Shown: positions 1 to 5,419 of the stretch, in pieces
Position numbering within the stretch: position 1 is the first letter of the stretch
Layout of the letters: each line of letters starts with the position of its first letter
Assembly (NCBI GenBank): GCA_023701085.1
Contig: JAMPXR010000158.1
Coordinates: 1-6,310, forward strand
DNA: 6,310 nucleotides
Direction: 5' to 3'
From: Ramlibacter sp.
Lineage (GTDB): Bacteria; Pseudomonadota; Gammaproteobacteria; Burkholderiales; Burkholderiaceae_C
Notes under the pieces: generated by a model
What the model saw: only the letters and a program-made list of their open reading frames with translations
Told to the model about the DNA's origin: nothing
Databases searched by the model: none
Program-made: the position numbers and the translations under genes

Positions 1-278
1 GCGGGCTGCCAGCGCAGATGACGCTCGAGGTCCGCATAGAGCGTGTCGGCGGCGTCGCCGGGCGCCGCGGCGGGGGCCCCGGACCGCTGCCCGGCCGGCA
101 CCTCGGCGCCGCACCACAGCGCCGACCAGTTGCCCGGAAAGGCATACAGCAAGGCTGCCAGGGCCGCGACGCCGACGGCGCCCAATACCGTGGTATTCCG
201 TGGCCGGGACGAGGCATGGCCCCCGGCCGCCGCTGCGCCGCCCGAAGCGGGCAAGCGGGACGTCAGCTGCAAGTCCAT
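1..278 (-). CDS. Membrane-anchored TPR-like protein, probable cytochrome c assembly factor (partial, 5' end only)
   Basis: About 92 codons are visible before the left edge, so there is no stop in view. The frame opens with ATG at 278-276, three bases after the cytochrome stop (TAG, 284-282), so the two genes are almost certainly co-transcribed. No strong ribosome site precedes it; translational coupling is likely. Residues 1-28 are polar/Ala-Gly-rich, about 30-49 form one hydrophobic segment (TTVLGAVGVAALAALLYAFP) with basic residues just before it, then a short W-rich stretch (NWSALW) and an Ala/Pro/Gly linker. The last visible residues (about 79-93, TLYADLERHLRWQPA) resemble the lead-in helix of TPR domains in CcmI and NrfG ('L...L..NP.DA'). 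Those proteins present apocytochrome to heme lyase, and NrfG in E. coli serves the CXXCK motif of NrfA. The neighbouring CXXCK cytochrome makes such a role attractive. The gene itself is well supported by frame, coupling and composition; the function is inference because the TPR body lies outside the window. Confidence 0.72.
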   Translation of the reverse strand, partial: MDLQLTSRLPASGGAAAAGGHASSRPRNTTVLGAVGVAALAALLYAFPGNWSALWCGAEVPAGQRSGAPAAAPGDAADTLYADLERHLRWQP

Positions 279-281
279 CGG

Positions 282-2009
282 CTACCGCGTCCCGGATGCG
301 ACGGGCGTCGCGCCCGAGCCCGCGGCCGGCGCGGCGGACGATACGGAAGCGGTCCTGGCGACGCCCTCACTGCGGCGCTTGGCCATCGCGTCGTCCAGCA
401 GCTTGACGCCGGCCTGCGAAACGGCCATGCCCTTGTTGATCGTATCCTCGAACTGCTGCGGATTGTGGAAGTGCGCGCCGTTGGCGGCCGACCACCATTC
501 CCAGTGGATGTGCGCTTCGGAGTGCTTCGCCCGCGCCTCGTTCAGCGTGGCCGCGTCGACGCCCATGTTCTGCGCGGCCTCGAACTTGTCCACCAGCCGG
601 GTCAGCCAGAACTCCGCCTTGCGCATCTTCCCGGTCCACTTGTTCTTGAGCGAGTCGATGCTGTAGACGGCCTGCTTCTCGGTCCAGGTCTTGTGGCAGC
701 CCAGGCAGGTCTCCTTGATGTAGTGCCTGGGCGAAGTCTGCCAGTGCGAAGTGTAGGTCTTGCCCGTCTTCGGGTCCTTGACCTTGGGCATGTGGCACGA
801 ACTGCACTCCGCGCCGGCCTTCTGGTGCGTGCTGTTGTAGAACACCTCGACGTCGGGGTGCTGTCCCTTCCACAGCGTGGCGCCGGTGACCGCGTGCTTG
901 AAGTCGCCGAACTTGAGGTCCTTGTAGTGCTGTCCGATGTCGTCGACGGCCTTCAGCGGGAAATGGTTGGTGCGCTGGTCGGCCATGGTGATGGCCTGCC
1001 CGGTCGCCGGGTCGAAGCCCGGGTTGCAGTTGTATTCCACATGGCACTGCGCGCACTGCAGCTTCACGTCGTAGCGGCTGAGCATGGCGATCTTGCGGGT
1101 GAAGCCGCGCTCGCCCAGCTCCTTGACGTCGATCTTCGCGCCCTTGGGGTCCTTGTGCCAGAGCGTGTCCTTCTCCGGCCGGGTCAGCGCCTGGATCAGG
1201 CCGTCGCGGATCACGCGCGGCTTGGCCGAGTGCGGGTCATGGCAGAACACGCAGTTGAGCGAATGGTTGGTGTCCTTCACGAATTCGTTGACCTTGGACA
1301 GGCGGCTCCACTTGGCCTCGGGCTTGGGGTCGCCCATGTAGGCCCAGTCCAGGATGTGGTCGGCCGTCTTGCAGGACATGCACACCGGGTTGGCGGCCGC
1401 CGCGGTCCCCGGCTTGAACGACTTGTGCGGCTCGCCCGGATACTCGTCCTTGAGCACGTCCCAGATCTTGAAGTTGCCGCCCATGCGCGTGAGCCCGGAC
1501 TTGCCTTCCTTGTTCACGAACCTGCCACCGAACGCCCGGTCCACGGTCACCTGGTCGTACAGCGCGAAGGCGTGCGAGCGCGGCTCGTTGTGCTCCTTCG
1601 TGAAGCCGTGCGGCATCAGCAGCTTGTCCAGCGCGCTGCCCGACGCCACCGCCTTCTCCTTGTGCGCCGTCTTGTCCGCGTTCATGTTGTACATGGTGCG
1701 GAACTGGTTCTGGTGGCACTCGCCGCACGACGCCGGGTCGGTGCTGGTGGAGGGGCGTCCCTTGCCGGCCTTGCGGTGCGACTCCAGCCCGGTATGGCAG
1801 GAGTCGCAGGCGACGCGCTGGTGCGTGCCCTTCTCGTGGAAATCCTGGATGGCCTCGTGGCACTCGTAGCAGTCCTTCGGGTTGAAGGCCGGCGCCTTCG
1901 CCCTGCCCTTGTCCTGCGCCTGCGCCGCCATGGCCCCCATCAGCAGCGCCAGCACGGCCAGCCAGCCCAACAGCCTGGCCCAGCTCTTCGAACTCCGCGC
2001 ATCAAGCAT
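282..2009 (-). CDS. Octaheme c-type cytochrome nitrite reductase (ONR/TvNiR type, ammonia-forming)
   Basis: The protein has 575 residues. The start at 2009 is chosen because GAGGA lies five bases upstream and the protein then opens with a clean Sec signal peptide (basic SSKSWAR, hydrophobic core about 12-27, AQA cleavage site near residue 31); the frame stays open further upstream without such support. Heme motifs in order: CYECH 47, CDSCH 68, CGECH 95, CMSCK 210, CVFCH 253, CAQCH 319, CSSCH 402, CLGCH 435. Eight hemes with CXXCK as the fourth is the ONR arrangement, an NrfA-like pentaheme core preceded by three extra hemes. NrfA-equivalent residues are R158, Y326 and H384 (active site) with E325, K381 and Q383 (calcium site). 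Y326 is followed two residues later by C328, matching the Tyr-Cys cross-link pair of TvNiR. Expected role: periplasmic six-electron reduction of nitrite (also hydroxylamine, possibly sulfite) to ammonium. Residues about 549-575 are an Ala/Ser/Gly tail. No NrfH-type electron donor is in view. OTR and HAO families are less likely because they lack CXXCK at this position. Confidence 0.93.
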   Translation of the reverse strand: MLDARSSKSWARLLGWLAVLALLMGAMAAQAQDKGRAKAPAFNPKDCYECHEAIQDFHEKGTHQRVACDSCHTGLESHRKAGKGRPSTSTDPASCGECHQNQFRTMYNMNADKTAHKEKAVASGSALDKLLMPHGFTKEHNEPRSHAFALYDQVTVDRAFGGRFVNKEGKSGLTRMGGNFKIWDVLKDEYPGEPHKSFKPGTAAAANPVCMSCKTADHILDWAYMGDPKPEAKWSRLSKVNEFVKDTNHSLNCVFCHDPHSAKPRVIRDGLIQALTRPEKDTLWHKDPKGAKIDVKELGERGFTRKIAMLSRYDVKLQCAQCHVEYNCNPGFDPATGQAITMADQRTNHFPLKAVDDIGQHYKDLKFGDFKHAVTGATLWKGQHPDVEVFYNSTHQKAGAECSSCHMPKVKDPKTGKTYTSHWQTSPRHYIKETCLGCHKTWTEKQAVYSIDSLKNKWTGKMRKAEFWLTRLVDKFEAAQNMGVDAATLNEARAKHSEAHIHWEWWSAANGAHFHNPQQFEDTINKGMAVSQAGVKLLDDAMAKRRSEGVARTASVSSAAPAAGSGATPVASGTR

Positions 2010-2014
2010 TTTGT

Positions 2015-2019
2015 TCCTC
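2015..2019 (-). promoter_or_regulatory. Ribosome binding site of the octaheme cytochrome
   Basis: GAGGA on the minus strand ends five bases before the ATG at 2009-2007. It decides the start: the reading frame is open upstream to about 2150, but only this ATG has both a Shine-Dalgarno and a signal peptide directly after it. Confidence 0.75.
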
Positions 2020-2112
2020 GCGATCTGTTCAGCGCCGCCGTCACCACGACGGCAGCGCGCGCAGATCATGCCGATGGCACCAGGCACAAAGCAGGCGCGC
2101 GCGCGACGGAGT

Positions 2113-2126
2113 TTGATCGCCGTCAA
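2113..2126 (-). promoter_or_regulatory. FNR/ANR-like box upstream of the octaheme nitrite reductase
   Basis: The plus strand reads TTGAT-CGCC-GTCAA, one mismatch from the FNR/ANR consensus TTGAT-N4-ATCAA; with the flanking T and A the arms TTTGA/TCAAA are perfectly symmetric. The centre (2119.5) is 110 bases before the cytochrome start. A weak -10-like hexamer, CATGAT on the minus strand at 2070-2065, lies 52 bases from the box centre, which would put the box near -61.5, a class I position. The hexamer has no good -35. CRP/FNR-family control of nitrite ammonification genes is well established in other bacteria; here it is inferred from sequence alone. DNR or another paralogue could bind instead. 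Confidence 0.55.
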
Positions 2127-2221
2127 AGTTCCGGGGCAATCAGAAAACACCCCGTGCCGCCGCCGCCGCCGGATACTCCGGTCGCCGGGTGGGGCGTTAC
2201 GCCTATCGAGGGATTGACAAA

Positions 2222-2275
2222 CGCACGGCGCCGTGCGAGGCGAGCCGACCTCGCCATCGGGCCCGTCCTGGCCCG
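2222..2275 (-). terminator. Tandem GC-rich hairpins after carbamate kinase, possible terminator
   Basis: Three inverted repeats follow the carbamate kinase stop (2282-2280) in the direction of transcription: CGGGCC/GGCCCG (2258-2275, loop 6), GGCGAG/CTCGCC (2239-2255, loop 5), and a perfect 16-base palindrome CGCACGGCGCCGTGCG (2222-2237). The last is followed on the minus strand by TTTGT, a short U-run. This may end the carbamate kinase transcript and insulate the cytochrome gene. The U-run is short and GC-rich DNA forms hairpins easily, so an intrinsic terminator is only a moderate call. Confidence 0.4.
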
Positions 2276-2279
2276 GGCG

Positions 2280-3314
2280 CTAGGCCACGCGGGCCAGAAT
2301 GCCGTTGCGGGCCGCGCGGACCGGCTGCCGGTTGGACGGCGACGCCATTTCATGATCGGCCACGATATGCGTGCCGGTCTCGCCCTTGAGCGCGGGCACG
2401 GCGGTGTCCAGGCTGGTCACGATGACACGCTTGCCGCCGGCATCCAGGAAGCCCAGCGCCGCCTCGATCTTCGGGCCCATGCTGCCGGGAGGGAAATGCC
2501 CTTCGGCCAGGTAGCGCCGCATGTCGGAGGCGGACACATGCGACAGTTCCTTCTGGTCCGGCCGGCCGAAGTTGATCGCCACGCGCGGCACGGCCGTGAG
2601 GATCATCATGTCGCGAATGCCCAGCACGTTGGCCATCACGGCGGTGGTCAGGTCCTTGTCGATCACGGCCTCCACCCCGCGGCGGCGCCCCAGTTCGTCG
2701 CGCACCACGGGAATGCCGCCGCCACCGCCCGCGATGACGACCGTGCGCGTGCACATCAGCGACTCCACCAGCGAGATGTCGCAGATGTGCCGCGGTTTCG
2801 GGGACGCCACCACATAGCGCCAGCCGCGGCCCGAATCCTCCTTGACCGTGACGCCGAGTTCCTTCGCCAGCGCGCGGGCCTCGGCTTCCCCGAAGAACGG
2901 TCCCACCGGCTTGGTGGGATTGCTGAACGCGGGGTCCTGCGGATCGACCTCGACCTGCGTGACCAGTCCCACCACGTGGCGCGGATTGCCGGCTTCGCGC
3001 AGCGCGTTCTCGAACGCCTGCGACAGGATGTACGCCAGCGCGCCCTGGGTCTGCGCGACCAGGATGTCCAGGGACTGCGGCGTGACGCGCTGCTGCGCGG
3101 CCGCGTTGGCGAGCAGCAGTTTCCCGACCTGCGGGCCATTGCCGTGCACGATCACCAGCTGATTGTCCAGTTCGAGCAGCGGCAGCATGGCTTTCGCCGT
3201 CGCTGCTGCGATCGCCTTCTGCTCGTCGGGCGTGCCCCGGCTTCCGGCCGGGTCGATGGCGTTGCCTCCCACCGCGACGATCAACCGGCGCGGAATGTCA
3301 AGGGGCGCTTGCAT
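2280..3314 (-). CDS. arcC: Carbamate kinase
   Basis: The protein has 344 residues. The start at 3314 has AAGGAGA (3328-3322) seven bases upstream; the open frame continues far upstream but only as antisense of fdrA. Amino-acid-kinase family motifs in order: VGGNA (15-19, phosphate binding), HGNGPQVG (57-64), VIAGGGGGIPV (193-203), IDKDLTTA (218-225, nucleotide site), FPPGSMGPKIEAA (274-286) and GTHIV (314-318). The GSMGPK and KDL motifs are specific to carbamate kinase within the superfamily. Reaction: carbamoyl phosphate + ADP gives ATP + carbamate, which decays to ammonia and CO2; cytoplasmic. The usual length is about 300-315; this one carries roughly 25 extra residues after GTHIV. No arginine deiminase or ornithine carbamoyltransferase gene is nearby. 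The divergent fdrA and ylbE-type genes instead point to carbamoyl phosphate made by an oxamate-carbamoyltransferase-type enzyme, as with E. coli YbcF (AllK). The divergent layout differs from the E. coli co-directional order. Confidence 0.95.
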   Translation of the reverse strand: MQAPLDIPRRLIVAVGGNAIDPAGSRGTPDEQKAIAAATAKAMLPLLELDNQLVIVHGNGPQVGKLLLANAAAQQRVTPQSLDILVAQTQGALAYILSQAFENALREAGNPRHVVGLVTQVEVDPQDPAFSNPTKPVGPFFGEAEARALAKELGVTVKEDSGRGWRYVVASPKPRHICDISLVESLMCTRTVVIAGGGGGIPVVRDELGRRRGVEAVIDKDLTTAVMANVLGIRDMMILTAVPRVAINFGRPDQKELSHVSASDMRRYLAEGHFPPGSMGPKIEAALGFLDAGGKRVIVTSLDTAVPALKGETGTHIVADHEMASPSNRQPVRAARNGILARVA

Positions 3315-3360
3315 TTTCGAATCTCCTTCAGTCGCATCGATGGTGCGTGAAACGAAATCG

Positions 3361-3366
3361 ATTATG
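3361..3366 (-). promoter_or_regulatory. Possible -10 element for carbamate kinase
   Basis: The minus strand reads CATAAT, five of six matches to TATAAT, about 47 bases before the carbamate kinase ATG. I see no good -35 at 16-18 bases upstream, so an activator would probably be needed, or the match is chance. Confidence 0.3.
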
Positions 3367-3601
3367 GAAGTCGCGGGCCGCGCGTTCGTGTGAATCGATC
3401 GAACAATTCCGCGCGCGGCCGCCCGCTTTTGGCGCGGCTGAACACGCCGCCGCGCGGTCGTTTTCCGAGTGCGCGAAGCGCGAGCGGCGCCGTCCGCGGA
3501 TTGTTGAAACGCCGCGCGCAGCGCGATTTCGCGGATCGCTTTTTCCCGCGTACGATCGCCGCCGCGCCGGGACCCACCCGTGCGCTCGCCGCCCCGGTTG
3601 T

Positions 3602-3639
3602 TTGACAGTTCAGCGCGGTTTGTTGACCTCTGTTCAACA
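3602..3639. promoter_or_regulatory. Paired TTGAC...TTCA elements, possible operator
   Basis: TTGACAGTTCA (3602-3612) and TTGACCTCTGTTCA (3623-3636) start 21 bases apart, two helical turns. The second sits in an inverted repeat TGTTGA-N7-TCAACA (3621-3639). This lies directly upstream of the FNR-type box. It could bind a pathway regulator, or the second copy could be a degenerate FNR-like box with one extra base. The first TTGACA could also be read as a -35, but no matching -10 follows at 17 bases. Confidence 0.35.
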
Positions 3640-3650
3640 GTCCCGGCACT

Positions 3651-3664
3651 TTGATCTTTATCAA
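3651..3664 (+). promoter_or_regulatory. FNR/ANR-type box of the fdrA promoter
   Basis: TTGAT-CTTT-ATCAA is a perfect match to the FNR/ANR consensus TTGAT-N4-ATCAA. The next -10-like hexamer (AATACT, 3688-3693) begins after a 23-base gap, placing the box centre near -42 from a start around 3700, the expected position for a class II activated promoter. The implied leader is about 39 bases. Anaerobic activation of the fdrA operon is the inference; a DNR-like paralogue responding to nitric oxide would recognise much the same site. Confidence 0.7.
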
Positions 3665-3687
3665 CCGTGCGGCAACCCACGCCGACG

Positions 3688-3693
3688 AATACT
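3688..3693 (+). promoter_or_regulatory. Putative -10 element of the fdrA promoter
   Basis: AATACT matches TATAAT at four of six positions. It is supported mainly by its spacing from the FNR-type box upstream; there is no good -35, as expected when an activator overlaps that position. Confidence 0.45.
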
Positions 3694-3738
3694 GCATTCG
3701 CAATTGAACGAACACCGCAAAAGGAAAGTGCATCCGCC

Positions 3739-5403
3739 ATGCTGCATGCAACACTGATCAAAGGCAGCTTCCAGGACTCGGTGACGCTGATGGTCCTGTC
3801 GCGCGACCTGTCGCAGGCGCCGCATGTCAACCGTGTCTCCGTGATGATGGGCACGCCCGCCAACAAGGACGTGTTCCGCGAGACCGGCCTGTGGCACCCG
3901 GCGCTGGAGGCCGCCACGCCCAACGACCTGTGCGTCGTCGTGGACTGCGATGACCCGGACCCGGCCGTCGCCGAGCAGGTCGCTGCCGAGCTGAAGGAGC
4001 GCCTGGCGCGCATGGCGCGCGACCGCCGCGCCAGCGGCTATGCCGTCGCGCGCAGCTGGCGCCGCGCACGCCAGCTGCTGCCCGACGCCAACATCGCGCT
4101 GGTGTCGGTGGCCGGCCACTACGCGGCCGAGCCGACGCGCCAGGCGCTCGAGGACGGCTGCCACGTGATGATGTTCTCCGACAACGTGAGCTACGAGCAG
4201 GAGCTGGAGCTGAAGTCGATCGCGCGCGACAAGGGCCTGATCGTCATGGGCCCCGACTGCGGAACGGCCATCGTGAACAAGGCGCCGCTGGCTTTCGCGA
4301 ATCGCGTGCCTGCGGGTCCGATCGCGATCGTCGGCGCCTCGGGCACCGGCATCCAGGAGCTGGGATCCCAGATCGCGCGGCTGGGCGGCGGCATCACCCA
4401 TGCCATCGGGCTCGGCGGCCGGGACCTGTCGGAGCGCATCGGCGGGATCAGCGCGCTCACCGCGCTGGACATGGTGGCGCGCGACCCGGACAGCCGCGTC
4501 GTCGCCTTCGTGTCCAAGCCGCCGGCGCCCACCGTGCGCACCCGCATCTTCGAGCGCATGCGCGCGCTCGGCAAGCCGGTGGTCGCGCTGTTCCTCGGCG
4601 AGCGCCCGTCGCGTCGCGTGTTCGGCAACGTCCATCTGGCCGGCACGCTGGACGAGGCCGCAGCGCTGGCGGTCGAGCTGGCCGCCGCGGACGCGCAGGC
4701 CGCGCGCCTGCCCAACGTCTGCGGGCGCGGCGTGTGCGGCCTGTACACCGGCGGCACGCTGGCGGCGGAGGCCGCGCTGCTGCTGGCCGAAACGCTGGAC
4801 CTGGCGCCCGACGCGTCCCACGACGAAGGCTACATGCTGCGCGCCGGTGGGCATCGCATCATCGACCTGGGCGACGACGCGTACACGCGCGGCCGGCCCC
4901 ATCCGATGATCGACCCCACGCTGCGCAGCGACATGATCCGCGGCCTGGCGGACGACCCGGCCTACGGCGTGCTGCTGCTGGACATCGTGCTTGGCTTCGG
5001 CGGCCACAGGGACCCGGCTGGCGAGGCCGCGGCGGCGGTGGCCGCGATGCGGGCCGCTCGCTGCGACAGCGCGCCCATCGTGGTCATCGCCACGGTGACC
5101 GGAACCGCGGCCGATCCCCAGGATCGCGGCAGCCAGATAGCGAAGCTGGAAGAGGCGGGCATCTTCGTCGCCGACAGCGTTCGCGCCGCCGTCCTGCTGG
5201 CCGTGCGCGCGATCACGCCGACCGCGCCCAGCTCCAGTGAACCGCCCGATCTGCTGCGCGCCGAGCCCGCGGTCGTGAACATCGGCCTGCGCGGGTTCGC
5301 CGACGACCTGAGCGCCAACGGCGTGCGCGTCGTCCATCAGCAGTGGGAACCGGTGGCCGGCGGCAACCCGCGGCTGCAGCGCCTGGTCGCCCTGATGCAG
5401 TAA
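3739..5403 (+). CDS. fdrA: FdrA family protein, oxamate-carbamoyltransferase-type subunit (succinyl-CoA synthetase alpha-like)
   Basis: The protein has 554 residues, as expected for FdrA (about 555 in E. coli). The start at 3739 follows AAGGAA (3721-3726) at 12 bases, slightly long, and begins with the family N-terminus (MLHATLIKGSFQDSVTLM); an in-frame ATG at 3667 would add 24 unlikely residues. Motifs: FQDSV (11-15), VSVMMGTPANK (33-43), VMGPDCGTAIVN (169-180), then a SucD-like Rossmann turn IAIVGASGTGIQE (195-207), GLGGRDLSERIGG (224-236), and a ligase-like half with DIVLGFGGHRDP (415-426) and VTGTAADPQD (453-462). A short C-terminal module (about 508-554, VNIGLRGFADDL...PVAGGNPRLQ) follows. 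Despite the 'acyl-CoA synthetase' label, E. coli FdrA (AllF) works with YlbE and YlbF as oxamate carbamoyltransferase in anaerobic allantoin breakdown. The ylbE-type gene follows 16 bases after the stop, and carbamate kinase is divergent. The substrate here is not shown by sequence; other carbamoyl donors are possible. Confidence 0.92.
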   Translation: MLHATLIKGSFQDSVTLMVLSRDLSQAPHVNRVSVMMGTPANKDVFRETGLWHPALEAATPNDLCVVVDCDDPDPAVAEQVAAELKERLARMARDRRASGYAVARSWRRARQLLPDANIALVSVAGHYAAEPTRQALEDGCHVMMFSDNVSYEQELELKSIARDKGLIVMGPDCGTAIVNKAPLAFANRVPAGPIAIVGASGTGIQELGSQIARLGGGITHAIGLGGRDLSERIGGISALTALDMVARDPDSRVVAFVSKPPAPTVRTRIFERMRALGKPVVALFLGERPSRRVFGNVHLAGTLDEAAALAVELAAADAQAARLPNVCGRGVCGLYTGGTLAAEAALLLAETLDLAPDASHDEGYMLRAGGHRIIDLGDDAYTRGRPHPMIDPTLRSDMIRGLADDPAYGVLLLDIVLGFGGHRDPAGEAAAAVAAMRAARCDSAPIVVIATVTGTAADPQDRGSQIAKLEEAGIFVADSVRAAVLLAVRAITPTAPSSSEPPDLLRAEPAVVNIGLRGFADDLSANGVRVVHQQWEPVAGGNPRLQRLVALMQ

Positions 5404-5406
5404 TTC

Positions 5407-5411
5407 GAGGA
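5407..5411 (+). promoter_or_regulatory. Ribosome binding site of the DUF1116 gene
   Basis: GAGGA lies eight bases before the ATG at 5420, within the 16-base gap after the fdrA stop (5401-5403). It fixes the start of the second gene and supports an fdrA operon. Confidence 0.7.
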
Positions 5412-5419
5412 CACCCTTC

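Larger units (their letters stand above)
2010..2279. other. Intergenic region between carbamate kinase and the octaheme cytochrome
   Basis: These 270 bases separate two genes that both run leftward. From right to left the region holds the hairpins (2222-2275), two smaller inverted repeats (GGCG-TTA-CGCC at 2193-2203 and CCGGA-TAC-TCCGG at 2169-2181), a short GCC-triplet run near 2158-2170, the FNR-like box (2113-2126) and the cytochrome leader. I see no small gene with a credible ribosome site. Confidence 0.6.
3315..3738. other. Divergent intergenic regulatory region between carbamate kinase and fdrA
   Basis: These 424 bases contain no gene I can support: the open frames crossing it lack ribosome sites and recognisable proteins. 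Seen in it, left to right: the carbamate kinase Shine-Dalgarno (3322-3328), three ATCGAT hexamers (3336, 3357, 3394), a -10-like hexamer for the minus strand (3361-3366), a GC-rich middle with many CGCG runs (about 3370-3600), then an abrupt AT-richer stretch (3598-3665) with paired TTGAC...TTCA elements and the FNR-type box, then the fdrA leader. Confidence 0.7.

Noticed and set aside
282..2009. Reading the cytochrome as pentaheme NrfA, hydroxylamine oxidoreductase or tetrathionate reductase
   Set aside because: Eight heme motifs exclude NrfA. A CXXCK as the fourth motif plus NrfA-type R, Y, H and calcium residues argue against HAO and OTR.
2010..2150. A longer octaheme cytochrome starting at 2150
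   Set aside because: It would bury the signal peptide behind 47 unlikely residues, would place the FNR-like box inside the coding region, and lacks a ribosome site.
2158..2172. GCC-triplet run as a microsatellite-type phase-variable repeat
   Set aside because: It has only about four to five units, is non-coding, and is ordinary in GC-rich DNA.
18..3350. A 1110-codon open frame on the plus strand across both minus-strand enzymes
   Set aside because: It lies antisense to two well-recognised proteins, is Arg/Gly/His-rich with no motif, and has no ribosome site. It is a product of GC-rich third-position codon bias.
3362..3757. Small proteins in the divergent intergenic region on either strand
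   Set aside because: The open frames have no ribosome site, no recognisable sequence, and overlap promoter elements and the fdrA start.
3315..4013. An N-terminal extension of carbamate kinase by up to 233 codons
   Set aside because: The extension overlaps fdrA antisense and the promoter region, while the ATG at 3314 has a strong Shine-Dalgarno and starts just before the conserved GGNA motif.
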